A stretch of 64,000 nt of DNA from Pedobacter sp. Leaf170 (GCF_920984665.1 NZ_CAKLBP010000008.1:98357-162356); one strand, 5' to 3'; counted from the stretch's first letter, positions 33,739 to 42,590 are shown. Notes: generated from the letters alone by a model not told the origin. Translations and numbers: made by a program.

Positions 33739-35142
33739 ATGGGTAAAATTTTAGTAAAACAGTATGCGCCATTCGTTATTCTAATGGTTTTCGCAGTTTT
33801 GTCGCTATTTGTTCCTCTACTTCCTAATTTTGATGAAGGAAAATATAGCGGACCAGATATCGCTTTCATTTTAATTGCTGCTGCTTTAGTATTTTTAATG
33901 ACACCAGGCCTTGCATTCTTTTACGGAGGTATGGTTCATCGTAAAAATGTTTTATCAACCATGATTAAAAGTGTGGTTGCAGCAGGTGTTATTACAGTAT
34001 TATGGATAGTTGTAGGTTTTAGTTTAGCTTTTGGAGATACTATCGGTGGCTTTATAGGTGACCCATCAACCTTCTTCTTCTTTAAAGGCGTAAATTCTGG
34101 CGCTCCACATCTTCAGGGTGGTGCCGATTTAACTATTCCGCTTTCTTTATTTGCAGTTTTTCAATTAATGTTTGCCATTATTACACCAGGCTTAGTTGTT
34201 GGCGCCGTTGCAGAACGTATCCGTTTTACATCGTATATTTTATTCATCGTTTTATTCGCAATTTTTGTTTATTCGCCATTAGCGCACTGGACCTGGCATC
34301 CACAAGGTTTCTTGTTAAAAATGGGTGTATTGGATTTTGCAGGCGGAACAGTAGTACACATTTCTGCTGGTATGGCTGCATTAGCCGGAGCATTAGTTTT
34401 AAAACGTAGAAAATCTCACTTAGAGCATAAAGAAGTTCCGCCGGCAAATATTCCTTATGTATTAATTGGTACAGGTTTATTATGGTTTGGTTGGTTCGGT
34501 TTTAATGCAGGCTCTGCACTAGGTGCAGGTAGTTTAGCCGTTTCAGCTTTCTTAACTACAAATACAGCTGCAGGTGCAGCAGGATTATCCTGGATGTTTT
34601 TCGATGTGGCAAGAGGTAAAAAACCTTCAGTTTTAGGTTTCTGTATCGGTGCTGTTGTAGGCTTGGTTGCCATTACACCTGGAGCAGGTTTTGTTAGTAT
34701 TCCATCAAGCATTTTTATTGGTGTAATTGCTGCAGTAATTTCTAACCTTGTTGTTTCATGGAAACAAAAAACCAGTTTAGATGATACATTAGACGTTTTC
34801 CCTTGCCATGGTGTTGGTGGTATTGTTGGTATGTTATTAACTGGTATTTTTGCAACTAAAACAGTTAATGCAGCCGGAGCCGATGGTTTATTATATGGTA
34901 ATCCAGCATTCTTTATTACGCAGCTAAAAGGCGCCGTAATTGTAATCGCATTCAGTTTCGTTGTATCATTTGTAATCTTCAAATTAGTTAACCTTATCAA
35001 TCCAATCAGAGTGTCAGATGAGGAAGAGGAAATGGGTCTTGATGCATCTCAACATGATGAGAAATATACACAAGGTACATTATTGGTTGATGAAAGAGCA
35101 GCATACATTTCAAATCATGCGCCTGCTCAGGAAGCCCTTTAA
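33739..35142 (+). CDS. amt: Ammonium transporter (Amt family)
   Basis: A 467-residue inner-membrane channel for ammonium with about 11-12 segments (the first probably an N-terminal signal-like helix). Hallmarks: ALVFLMTPGLAFFYGGMVHRKNVLS, FALAFG-like FSLAFGDTIGGFIG, LFAVFQLMFAIITPGLVVGAVAERI, DFAGGTVVHISAGMAALAGALVLKRR (first pore His) and LDVFPCHGVGGIVGMLLTGIF (second His). It is followed 40 bp later by a BBP2 porin, and the pair may be co-transcribed for nitrogen uptake; a PII (glnK) gene is not next to it. Confidence 0.96.
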   Translation: MGKILVKQYAPFVILMVFAVLSLFVPLLPNFDEGKYSGPDIAFILIAAALVFLMTPGLAFFYGGMVHRKNVLSTMIKSVVAAGVITVLWIVVGFSLAFGDTIGGFIGDPSTFFFFKGVNSGAPHLQGGADLTIPLSLFAVFQLMFAIITPGLVVGAVAERIRFTSYILFIVLFAIFVYSPLAHWTWHPQGFLLKMGVLDFAGGTVVHISAGMAALAGALVLKRRKSHLEHKEVPPANIPYVLIGTGLLWFGWFGFNAGSALGAGSLAVSAFLTTNTAAGAAGLSWMFFDVARGKKPSVLGFCIGAVVGLVAITPGAGFVSIPSSIFIGVIAAVISNLVVSWKQKTSLDDTLDVFPCHGVGGIVGMLLTGIFATKTVNAAGADGLLYGNPAFFITQLKGAVIVIAFSFVVSFVIFKLVNLINPIRVSDEEEEMGLDASQHDEKYTQGTLLVDERAAYISNHAPAQEAL

Positions 35143-35182
35143 AAAGCATTAAATATTATCTAAACACATTCATAGCTCAAAC

Positions 35183-36199
35183 ATGAAAAAATTATTATCA
35201 GCCATATTTGGTATGGCATGCACTACGTGTGCCCTGGCTCAAGAAACTCCCACGTCGCCACTAGAATTTTCAGGATCGGTAGATACCTACTATAAATACG
35301 ATTTTGCGAAAAGACCAAACATTCCAACATCTTTTGTTTCTGATCACAATTCAGTTTCTTTAGGGATGCTAGATTTAGTGTTGAAGAAAAAAACTGGCAA
35401 AGCATCTTTCGTTGGTGAGATTTCTTTTGGTCCCAGAGGTCAATCTCAATCTATTCCAGATGCAGCCGCTAATGGTTCGTCATTCCATATCCAAAATTTA
35501 TACGTTAACTACGATTTTTCGGATAAGTTTGCCATGACTGCAGGTTACATGGGTACATTTATAGGTTATGAAGTTATTTCTCCGGTAGGAAATTTTAACT
35601 ACTCAACTTCTTACCTTTTTACTAATGGTCCATTCCAAAATGCTGGTATTAAAGCAACCTATAAATTTTCTGATAAAGTTAGTTTAATGGCCGGATTGTT
35701 TAACGATTGGAATTTATATAGTGCCACAAGAGGTGTATCTAGTGTTGGTGGCCAATTAATGATTTCGCCGGTTGAGGGTTGGACCGCTTATATTAATGCT
35801 TTAACAGGTGCAGACCCATACGGTTATGGTACCATTGTAGATTTAACCACTTCATACCAAATTACAAAAGCTTTTAAATTAGGTTTAAATGCAGCAAATT
35901 ATGATATGGCTGATGATGCAGGCGGTTATGCAGGTGTGGCTTTATACCCGCAGGTAGCAGTTGCTGATGCGGTAACCTTAGGTTTAAGAGGTGAATATTT
36001 TAAAAATAAAGATGTTGGCGCAACTCCTGGTACTGCTTATACAGGCTTAACTTTAACAGCAAATATAAAATCTGGCGGTTTAACCTTTATACCTGAGGTT
36101 AGGTTAGATCATAATGGCGATAAACCATTTTTAAACAAAACCGGTGGTGCTGCTCCAAATGCTGGTCAGTTTTCTTTAGCTGCGGTTTACGCTTTTTAA
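35183..36199 (+). CDS. Outer-membrane beta-barrel porin (BBP2/OmpL-like)
   Basis: A 338-residue protein with a signal peptide (ending ALAQ, about 20) and a barrel: FSGSVDTYYKYDFAKRPN, SVSLGMLDLVLKKKTGKASF, NLYVNYDFSDKFAMTAGYMG, ending AGQFSLAAVYAF with C-terminal Phe. I assign it to the BBP2 (putative beta-barrel porin-2) group. It directly follows amt with a 40-bp spacer and ends in a strong terminator, so passage of ammonium or other small nitrogen compounds through the outer membrane is a reasonable inference. Confidence 0.82.
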   Translation: MKKLLSAIFGMACTTCALAQETPTSPLEFSGSVDTYYKYDFAKRPNIPTSFVSDHNSVSLGMLDLVLKKKTGKASFVGEISFGPRGQSQSIPDAAANGSSFHIQNLYVNYDFSDKFAMTAGYMGTFIGYEVISPVGNFNYSTSYLFTNGPFQNAGIKATYKFSDKVSLMAGLFNDWNLYSATRGVSSVGGQLMISPVEGWTAYINALTGADPYGYGTIVDLTTSYQITKAFKLGLNAANYDMADDAGGYAGVALYPQVAVADAVTLGLRGEYFKNKDVGATPGTAYTGLTLTANIKSGGLTFIPEVRLDHNGDKPFLNKTGGAAPNAGQFSLAAVYAF

Positions 36200-36222
36200 A
36201 AGAATAGTTTCTCTCCAAATAA

Positions 36223-36256
36223 TGCCGCCGGTTAATTTAAGCCGGCGGCTTTTTAT
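36223..36256 (+). terminator. Rho-independent terminator after BBP2 porin
   Basis: GC-rich 8-bp perfect stem GCCGCCGG / CCGGCGGC (36224-36231 with 36242-36249), 10-nt loop, five T. It ends the amt-porin unit. Confidence 0.92.
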
Positions 36257-36270
36257 TATCTTTATTTATT

Positions 36271-36843
36271 ATGAAATACAGCCTGATTCTACTTTTCTCA
36301 ATCCTCCTATCAAGTGCGTTTGCACAACAAAAACAATTTACTGTAGATGAACGCGGAAAATATGTGCACTATGAAGTTGTTGAAACGAAAGTTGGTAAGG
36401 ACAGTTTGGTAAGCAGAGCTGAGCGATTCATAAAATCGAATAAAAAATCTTTTACAAAATCTACCAAAACTGATAGTTCTGTAACTTCAAATGGTAAAAT
36501 GATAATTGATAAAACCATTTTGGTGGCTTCGCATCCAAGCGGAGAAGTTAATTATGTTTTTAATTTTGAGGCTAGAGAAGGAAAATACCGTTATTGGATT
36601 ACTGATTTGGAATACATTCCTTATAATAGAAATAGGTATGGAAACTATGTGGCCACTACAAATATTGCCACACCATTAGAGAAAGCACCTGGAAAACTAT
36701 CTGCCGGAACATGGAAAGATATTTTAGAAAGTGTTTACTCAAAAGCGACCAGCCTGGGCGAAAATTTTAAAAAGACTTTGGCTACAGTTCAGGTCGAAAA
36801 TCAACCCAAAAAGGCACAAAGTATTTCTACTAAAAAATGGTAA
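36271..36843 (+). CDS. Secreted protein with a DUF4468-like domain
   Basis: A 190-residue protein with a signal peptide (MKYSLILLFSILLSSAFAQ). The middle, DSLVSRAERFIKSNKKSF, GKMIIDKTILVASHPSGE and YVFNFEAREGKYRYWITDLEY, resembles the TBP-like DUF4468 fold found in many Bacteroidetes periplasmic proteins: a helix, then a strand pair ending in an aromatic-rich edge. This is a tentative match; the function is unknown. It is convergent with the SRPBCC gene (4-bp gap) and begins 14 bases after the porin terminator. Confidence 0.6.
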   Translation: MKYSLILLFSILLSSAFAQQKQFTVDERGKYVHYEVVETKVGKDSLVSRAERFIKSNKKSFTKSTKTDSSVTSNGKMIIDKTILVASHPSGEVNYVFNFEAREGKYRYWITDLEYIPYNRNRYGNYVATTNIATPLEKAPGKLSAGTWKDILESVYSKATSLGENFKKTLATVQVENQPKKAQSISTKKW

Positions 36844-36847
36844 AATC

Positions 36848-37315
36848 TTAAATTTTGCCAAATAGTTCTTCAACTTTCTTATATCGGAAGCTGAATATCT
36901 CGTTAATTTTTTTTGAAACCATGATTTCATTGGCTATTGTTCCGATAAAGCCATAACCAATTGCGTAGTGTAAAATATCATGCATTAAAACGCCGCCATC
37001 AATGGCTTCGAAACGATGAAGATGGTGCCAAAATGCAAAAGGACCAAAACGCTGCTCGTCGATGAAGTATTCCTTATCTTTTACATGCGTTATTTCAGTC
37101 ATCCAGTTTAGTTTTATACCTAATAATGGCGAAACCTTATAAGTGATAATCATACCCGGAAACATTTTTTCATCCTTCTTTATAGGTGAAGTAACATCAA
37201 ATGTCATGCTTTCGGGCGTAATTTCAGCCAAATTTAAGGGCGATGAAAAGAAATCCCATGCGGTATCCATATCCACTGGGATTTTTTGAGTAAATTCTAT
37301 GCGGTAAGTTTTCAA
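36848..37315 (-). CDS. SRPBCC-family protein
   Basis: A 155-residue START/Bet v 1-like (SRPBCC) domain protein. RIEFTQKIPVDMDTAWDFFS with SPLNLAEITPESMTFDV opens the fold, PGMIITYKVSPLLGIKLNW and EYFIDEQRFGPFAFWHHLHRFE are the middle strands, and a long C-terminal helix closes the ligand pocket. The domain is complete. Members bind hydrophobic ligands; some are labelled cell-division inhibitor-like without proof. The ligand is unknown. Confidence 0.85.
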   Translation of the reverse strand: MKTYRIEFTQKIPVDMDTAWDFFSSPLNLAEITPESMTFDVTSPIKKDEKMFPGMIITYKVSPLLGIKLNWMTEITHVKDKEYFIDEQRFGPFAFWHHLHRFEAIDGGVLMHDILHYAIGYGFIGTIANEIMVSKKINEIFSFRYKKVEELFGKI

Positions 37316-37385
37316 TTTTAAATTTATAGCTAAACAGCAAAAAGTATATTTTGTTGTTGTTTCTGTAAATTTATGTTCTACTTAT

Positions 37386-37859
37386 TTAGTGCACCATTTT
37401 ATCTGCACATGTCGAGCTTGCAAATGCTTCTGGTTTCGCCTTAAAAATAAAACCCATACTTAATATGTAGCCCATTGCATCATTTAATGCTTTGTTCGAC
37501 TTAAATGATGGATTGGTATTAATATCTGCATGCACTTCCAAAGCAACATCATAAATATCAAGCAAATCGCAAATGGAATAAGCCGTTTCTATCGACTTTT
37601 GAACTTCCATCAGCATGCGTTCTTTAATACTTACTTGCTGAGTAGATTTTTCCTGGTGGATGTACATGAAACCACCGTGATGTTCTCTCAATAAAACGAT
37701 AACAGTTGCAAAATCGGTTGTTGTTCCTTTAACTTGAGAATCTGTACCAATACAAACTTTAAGTTTGTAGCCATTTTCTGTTTCTCTGATAATTGCTTGT
37801 TCTACTTCTTCGAGGATGCTCGTTTGGATTACTTCGCCACTAAATTTCTTCCAGGTCAT
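37386..37859 (-). CDS. YkuK-family RNase H-like protein (DUF458)
   Basis: A 157-residue protein of the YkuK group. The RNase H-like core starts with KVCIGTDSQVKGTTTDFATVIVL, where the first Asp is a candidate metal ligand, followed by VALEVHADINTNPSFKSNKALNDAMGYILSMGF. The function is not established. It lies 70 bp from the SRPBCC gene on the same strand. Confidence 0.88.
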   Translation of the reverse strand: MTWKKFSGEVIQTSILEEVEQAIIRETENGYKLKVCIGTDSQVKGTTTDFATVIVLLREHHGGFMYIHQEKSTQQVSIKERMLMEVQKSIETAYSICDLLDIYDVALEVHADINTNPSFKSNKALNDAMGYILSMGFIFKAKPEAFASSTCADKMVH

Positions 37860-38064
37860 AGTTGTGGTATTTTGAGTTTAATTCCAAAAGTTTATCTTTT
37901 GGAAGCAAATGGTAATCTGGTTTTTATAAAATTAAGAGATGAACGTTAAATATTCATTAATAAAAAGTTGTTTATTTGCTAACAAAATATTAGTTATCAA
38001 CAAGTTAGTTATAATTTTTAAGCCGTTTTAAAATATTTGCAACAATTTTATTTTAATAAGCGTT

Positions 38065-38080
38065 TGTATTATATAATACA
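38065..38080. promoter_or_regulatory. 16-bp perfect palindrome upstream of small ORF
   Basis: TGTATTATATAATACA is self-complementary over all 16 bases and lies 18 bases before the small gene at 38099. It could be an operator, though in AT-rich DNA a chance palindrome cannot be excluded. Confidence 0.35.
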
Positions 38081-38098
38081 TTTTAAAATCTTATTGCC

Positions 38099-38308
38099 AT
38101 GAAAGCAGAACTTATTCAAGAATTGCAATTGTTACAACACAGTAGGGCTAATAAATTTACCGGTGATTTAGCTGAGAAAATTAGGTCATCAGTTGATGCT
38201 GTTAATGAGAAAGTTATAAGCTCAATGTCTAAAAGAGGGCAAATGCTCCTGTTGTTAGAAAAGAAACTCAGCGTTTCATTTATCAGAAGGTTAAAGAAAA
38301 TTTTCTAA
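38099..38308 (+). CDS. Small hypothetical protein, 69 residues
   Basis: Encodes MKAELIQELQLLQHSRANKF and ends KKLSVSFIRRLKKIF. It is predicted helical, charged and basic at the C-terminus, with no signal peptide. I do not recognise a family. Support comes from a clean ATG start, an intact frame that fills the space before the helicase promoter, and a 16-bp palindrome just upstream. It could be a small nucleic-acid-binding or regulatory protein, but nothing in the sequence proves it. Confidence 0.5.
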   Translation: MKAELIQELQLLQHSRANKFTGDLAEKIRSSVDAVNEKVISSMSKRGQMLLLLEKKLSVSFIRRLKKIF

Positions 38309-38343
38309 AACTCTTATCTGTAGTTAGCAAAATTGTAAATGCT

Positions 38344-38351
38344 TATCTTTG
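38344..38351 (+). promoter_or_regulatory. -7 element of DEAD-box helicase gene (near-leaderless)
   Basis: TATCTTTG, an exact TAnnTTTG match, ends five bases before the ATG at 38357 and follows the upstream in-frame ATG at 38339, which therefore cannot be transcribed from this promoter. Confidence 0.7.
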
Positions 38352-38356
38352 GCGTA

Positions 38357-39661
38357 ATGGTAGAACATGCGCTAAAAAGATTAAACATTACCGCTTTAAA
38401 TGAGATGCAAAAGGCAGCTCTCGAGGCTTCAAAATTGGCTAAAGATATTGTTTTGATTGCACCAACAGGTTCAGGCAAAACGCTTGCATTTTTGTTACCG
38501 TTAATTTCTAAGCTCAAGCCTACTGCGAAAGGTGTGCAGGCACTTATTTTGGTGCCATCAAGGGAACTGGCTTTGCAAATTGAACAGGTTTTTAAGCAGA
38601 TGGGCACAGCTTTTAAGGTAAATTGCTGTTATGGAGGGCATTCTGTTCGAACAGAAAAAAATAATTTAAGTCATGCGCCTTCTGTTTTAATTGGAACACC
38701 CGGACGAATTGCCTATCACCTCGAATATCAAAATTTTGACGAGTTTATGATTGAAACTTTGGTTTTAGATGAATTCGATAAATCGCTGGAATTTGGCTTT
38801 GAGGCCGATATGTCTTACATCATTAAGTCTCTTTTATCTCTCAAAGAAAGAATTCTTACTTCAGCCACTAAAATGGATGAAATTCCCTCTTTCGTAAAGA
38901 TAAATGCACCAGTTGAGATAGATTTTTCAGCGAATAAAGATGTTAAGCCTGATTTAAAATTAAAAAAAGTAACGGTGCCGGCTGCCGACAAGCTCGAATT
39001 CCTTTTTAAACTTTTAACTAAAATTGGTGATAAGAACACTTTGGTTTTCTGTAATCACCGTGAAACCGTAGATAGAATTAGTGATCTGCTTTTTGAGCAG
39101 GGTTTAGAACATGAGGTTTTTCATGGTGGGATGGAGCAAGATGAACGCGAAAAATCGTTACTTAAGTTTAGAAACGGTAGTTTAAGGATTTTGATAACAA
39201 CTGATTTGGCCGCTCGTGGATTGGATATTCCAGAAGTTGAACATATAGTTCATTACCAATTGCCATACACAGAGGATGCCTACATCCATAGAAACGGGCG
39301 AACAGCAAGAATGAATGCAAAAGGTACGGCTTATGCCATGTTAACTGAAGAAGAGAATTATAAATATTTACCAGAAAACATTGATGAGGAAGATTTAACT
39401 GATTCATACAGATTGCCAAAATCAAGTGAATGGATTACGCTTTATCTATCTTACGGTAAAAAAGATAAAATAAATAAAATTGATATTGTTGGTTTATTTT
39501 TGCAAAAAGGCAAGTTGCAGAAAGATGATTTAGGCCTGATTGAGGTTAAGGATACATCAAGTTATATTGCCGTAAAACGAGATAAAGTAGAAAATCTTTT
39601 AAATATACTTAGCGGAGAAAAAATTAAAGGCAAAAAAATGAAGATAGCTGTGGCGAGTTAA
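38357..39661 (+). CDS. DEAD-box RNA helicase with DEFD motif (DbpA-like tail)
   Basis: A 434-residue cytoplasmic RNA helicase. A short Q motif (NEMQKAAL) is followed by motif I APTGSGKT, Ia LVPSRELALQ, Ib GTPGRI, motif II LDEFDKSLE (DEFD in place of DEAD), III TSATK, V TTDLAARGLDIPEVEH and VI HRNGRTARM. The Asp-Glu and final Asp needed for ATP hydrolysis are kept. The C-terminal 80 residues (SEWITLYLSYGKKDKINKID then IVGLFLQKGKLQKDDLGLIEV) resemble the DbpA RNA-binding domain that targets 23S rRNA helix 92, so a role in large-subunit assembly is likely. Start at 38357, as the -7 box lies just upstream. Confidence 0.9.
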   Translation: MVEHALKRLNITALNEMQKAALEASKLAKDIVLIAPTGSGKTLAFLLPLISKLKPTAKGVQALILVPSRELALQIEQVFKQMGTAFKVNCCYGGHSVRTEKNNLSHAPSVLIGTPGRIAYHLEYQNFDEFMIETLVLDEFDKSLEFGFEADMSYIIKSLLSLKERILTSATKMDEIPSFVKINAPVEIDFSANKDVKPDLKLKKVTVPAADKLEFLFKLLTKIGDKNTLVFCNHRETVDRISDLLFEQGLEHEVFHGGMEQDEREKSLLKFRNGSLRILITTDLAARGLDIPEVEHIVHYQLPYTEDAYIHRNGRTARMNAKGTAYAMLTEEENYKYLPENIDEEDLTDSYRLPKSSEWITLYLSYGKKDKINKIDIVGLFLQKGKLQKDDLGLIEVKDTSSYIAVKRDKVENLLNILSGEKIKGKKMKIAVAS

Positions 39662-39769
39662 TTGGTTCATTGGTTCATTGGTACATTGGTTCATTGGTAC
39701 ATTGGTTCATTGGTTCATTGGTTCATTGGTTCATTGGTTCATTGGTTCATTGGTTCATTGGTTCATTGG
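39661..39769 (+). repeat. Octamer tandem array (ATTGGTTC), 13.6 units
   Basis: Thirteen contiguous 8-bp units plus a partial one. Units 3 and 5 read ATTGGTAC; all others are identical. The array starts on the last base of the helicase stop codon and ends 61 bases before the DUF1456 start. Two reverse-complement units (GAACCAAT) occur in a degenerate run at about 1671-1702. Confidence 0.92.
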
Positions 39770-39830
39770 AAAAAAAGACAAACAAGTTAGCGATTCAATC
39801 ATTCAAAATTCATTCATTCAAAATTAAAAC

Positions 39831-40061
39831 ATGAGCAATAACGATATATTAAAAAAACTGAGAGTAGCACTTTCATTAAAAACTGAAGATATTATTACCA
39901 TTTGCGATTTGGTAGGTTTTAAAGTAACCAAAGCTGAGTTAGGTGATATTTTCCGCAATGATGACCATGAAAATTTTAAGCCTTGTGGCGATCAGATTTT
40001 AAGAAACTTTTTAAATGGTTTGGTAATTTATAAAAGAGGTCCGAGAGAAGAAAAGAAATAG
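39831..40061 (+). CDS. DUF1456-family protein (YehS-like, single repeat)
   Basis: A 76-residue protein. NNDILKKLRVALSLKTEDII, GFKVTKAELGDIFRNDDHEN, and CGDQILRNFLNGLVIYKRG match one DUF1456 unit; the E. coli YehS protein has two such units in about 156 residues, so this is a half-length form. The function is unknown. It lies downstream of an octamer array whose length could vary by slippage, and overlaps nothing. Confidence 0.88.
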   Translation: MSNNDILKKLRVALSLKTEDIITICDLVGFKVTKAELGDIFRNDDHENFKPCGDQILRNFLNGLVIYKRGPREEKK

Positions 40062-40085
40062 TTTTTAGCGATTCAATCCCAAATC

Positions 40086-40790
40086 ATGAAAATAAAATTA
40101 GCGGTCTTTTTTCTTGTTCTCGCCATCAATTCCTCATTTGCTCAAACCGCAAAAGAAGATTTTTCTGATGATTGGGCTAACTTATCAAAATATAAAAAGG
40201 AAAATTCTGAAATTGGCTTGCCAAAAAAAGGAGAGAAGCGAGTTATTTTTTTAGGCAGCTCTATTTTTGAGTTTTGGAAACAGAAAGACCCTGAATATTT
40301 TATTAAAAATGCTTACGTAGATAGGGGAATTAGCGGACAATTATCGCCACAACTTTTGATTAGGTTTAGGCAAGACGTTATTGATTTAAAACCTAAAGCA
40401 GTAATTATTTTAGCTGGTAGTAATGATTTAGCAGGAAATAAAGGTCATGTTTCTAACAAGATAATTTTGGATAATATAAAAAGCATGACTGAACTGGCAA
40501 AGAAGCATCGCATTAAAGTTATTCTTTGCAAGTATTTGCCTATTTACGAATATCCTTGGAATAAAAGCTTAAAGAATGTTGCTGAACAAATTATCTCTTT
40601 GAATGAAGAAATTGTTGCTTACGCCGATAAAGAAAATTTAACAATTTTAGATTATTTTTCGCCTTTGGCGGATGAAAGAAACGGACAAAAGGCAGAATAT
40701 ACCACCGATGGCGTTCATCCAAGTTTAGCAGGTTATAAGGTTATGGAAGTAATAACTGACGAAGCCATTAGAAAAACTATAGGTAAGTAG
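40086..40790 (+). CDS. SGNH/GDSL-family hydrolase, secreted
   Basis: A 234-residue protein with a signal peptide (MKIKLAVFFLVLAINSSFAQ). Block I is VIFLGSSIFEFW (catalytic Ser; GSS instead of GDS), block II Gly in DRGISGQLSPQ, block III ILAGSNDLAGN (Asn), and block V TTDGVHPSLAGY (Asp and His). The catalytic set is complete, as in platelet-activating-factor-acetylhydrolase-like SGNH enzymes of Bacteroidetes. Likely a periplasmic esterase or deacetylase acting on glycans or lipids; the substrate is unknown. It starts 24 bp after DUF1456. Confidence 0.9.
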   Translation: MKIKLAVFFLVLAINSSFAQTAKEDFSDDWANLSKYKKENSEIGLPKKGEKRVIFLGSSIFEFWKQKDPEYFIKNAYVDRGISGQLSPQLLIRFRQDVIDLKPKAVIILAGSNDLAGNKGHVSNKIILDNIKSMTELAKKHRIKVILCKYLPIYEYPWNKSLKNVAEQIISLNEEIVAYADKENLTILDYFSPLADERNGQKAEYTTDGVHPSLAGYKVMEVITDEAIRKTIGK

Positions 40791-40793
40791 CAT

Positions 40794-40827
40794 AAAAAAA
40801 CTCCCGATTTTCATCGGGAGTTTTTTA
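40794..40827. terminator. Bidirectional terminator between SGNH gene and ettA
   Basis: Stem ACTCCCGAT / ATCGGGAGT (40800-40808 with 40813-40821), 4-nt loop, A-run before and T-run after, so it serves both convergent genes. Confidence 0.92.
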
Positions 40828-42507
40828 TTAACCTAATTTTTTATAGCGAATGCGTTTCGGTGTAACATCACCCAAACGTTTTTTTCTGTTTTCTTCGTAA
40901 TCAGAATAATTTCCTTCGAAAAAGTAAACTTCAGAATTACCTTCGAAAGCTAAAATGTGGGTACAAATTCTATCTAAAAACCATCTATCGTGACTAATTA
41001 CTACAGCGCAACCACCAAAATTTTCTAAAGCTTCCTCCAAGGCACGTAATGTATTAACATCGATGTCATTGGTTGGCTCATCCAGTAAAAGTACGTTGGC
41101 GCCTTTTTTCAATGTAATCGCTAAGTGTACGCGGTTACGTTCTCCGCCAGAAAGTATACCAACTTTTTTCTGCTGGTCGCCGCCGTTAAAGTTAAATTTT
41201 GAAACATAAGCACGTCCGTTAACAGCTTTGTTGCCTAATTGGATGTTATCTAAACCATCGGTGATGTTTTCATAAACAGTTTTATCCGCATCCAAATCGT
41301 TGTGCATCTGGTCTACATAGCCTAATTCAACAGTTTCACCAACACGGAACGTTCCGTTATCGGCTTCTTCCTGGCCAGTAATTAAACGGAAAAGTGTGGT
41401 TTTACCAGCGCCATTCGGGCCAATAATACCTACAATTCCTGCTGGCGGAAGTGCAAAGTTTAAATTATCAAAAAGAACTTTATCTCCGTATGCCTTTGTA
41501 ACATTTGTTGCCTCTATTACAACATTACCTAATCGTGGTCCGGCAGGTATGAAGAGCTCTAATTTTTCTTCTCTTTCCCTTCCATCTTCCGAAGCTAATT
41601 TATCGTAATTGGCAATACGTGCTTTAGATTTTGCGTGGCGGGCTTTTGGCGCCATACGTACCCATTCCAGCTCACGCTCCAAAGTTTTCTGGCGTTTGCT
41701 TTCCGTTTTTTCTTCCTGAGATAAACGTTTTGCTTTTTGCTCTAACCAGCTGCTGTAATTTCCTTTCCACGGAATACCTTCACCACGATCTAACTCTAAA
41801 ATCCATCCAGCAACATTGTCAAGGAAATACCTATCGTGGGTAACTGCGATAACTGTGCCTTCATAATTTTGTAAGAACTGCTCTAACCAATCAATACTTT
41901 CAGCATCCAGGTGGTTGGTAGGCTCATCCAATAATAAAACATCCGGATGTTGTAAAAGCAAGCGGCACATTGCAACACGACGACGCTCACCACCTGATAA
42001 TACGCCAATTTTGGTTTCAGGATCAGGACAACGTAAGGCATCCATTGCTCTTTCCAATTTGGAATCAATTTCCCAGGCACCTAAAGCATCAATTTTATCT
42101 TGAAGCTCTCCTTGTTTGGTCATCAATTTATCCATCGCATCAGGGTCAGAGTAGTTTTCCTCTAAACCAAATGCCTCATTAATTTCTTCGTATTCTTTTA
42201 AAATTGCGGTTACTTCAGCAACACCTTCTTCAACAATTTCACGTACAGTTTTTTCTGGGTCGAGGATTGGTTCCTGAGCTAAATAACCCACAGAATAACC
42301 CGGAGAGAAAACAACTTCTCCTTGATAAGCCTTATCTAAACCAGCAATAATTTTTAGTAAAGATGATTTACCAGAGCCATTTAAACCGATAACACCGATT
42401 TTGGCACCGTAAAAAAATGATAAATAGATATTTTTTAAAACTTGTTTTTGTGGTGGATAAATCTTATTTACTCCAGCCATTGAAAATATTATCTTCTCGT
42501 CAGACAT
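40828..42507 (-). CDS. ettA: Energy-dependent translational throttle protein EttA (ABC-F)
   Basis: A 559-residue soluble ABC-F protein with two nucleotide-binding domains: Walker A GLNGSGKSSLLKII and GPNGAGKTTLFRLI, signatures LSGGERRRVAMCRLLL and LSGGERNRVHLA, and Walker B LLLDEPTNHLDAES and LLLDEPTNDIDVNT. The linker between them (KRLSQEEKTESKRQKTLERE) carries the P-site tRNA interaction motif, and the short arm is present. Length and C-terminus (GDVTPKRIRYKKL) match EttA (E. coli 555 residues), which gates entry into elongation according to ADP/ATP. It has a TATCTTTG promoter 83 bp upstream. Confidence 0.95.
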   Translation of the reverse strand: MSDEKIIFSMAGVNKIYPPQKQVLKNIYLSFFYGAKIGVIGLNGSGKSSLLKIIAGLDKAYQGEVVFSPGYSVGYLAQEPILDPEKTVREIVEEGVAEVTAILKEYEEINEAFGLEENYSDPDAMDKLMTKQGELQDKIDALGAWEIDSKLERAMDALRCPDPETKIGVLSGGERRRVAMCRLLLQHPDVLLLDEPTNHLDAESIDWLEQFLQNYEGTVIAVTHDRYFLDNVAGWILELDRGEGIPWKGNYSSWLEQKAKRLSQEEKTESKRQKTLERELEWVRMAPKARHAKSKARIANYDKLASEDGREREEKLELFIPAGPRLGNVVIEATNVTKAYGDKVLFDNLNFALPPAGIVGIIGPNGAGKTTLFRLITGQEEADNGTFRVGETVELGYVDQMHNDLDADKTVYENITDGLDNIQLGNKAVNGRAYVSKFNFNGGDQQKKVGILSGGERNRVHLAITLKKGANVLLLDEPTNDIDVNTLRALEEALENFGGCAVVISHDRWFLDRICTHILAFEGNSEVYFFEGNYSDYEENRKKRLGDVTPKRIRYKKLG

Positions 42508-42590
42508 GCTTGTTTTTTAAAGTATTTAAAATAAATTTTCTTTTGATGCCATCTTTATTAATTTGAAGTGCAGAATGGCTTCAACACCCG

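Noticed and set aside
39661..39769. CRISPR-like appearance of the octamer array
   Set aside because: The units are contiguous 8-mers with no spacers and no cas genes nearby; it is a tandem minisatellite.
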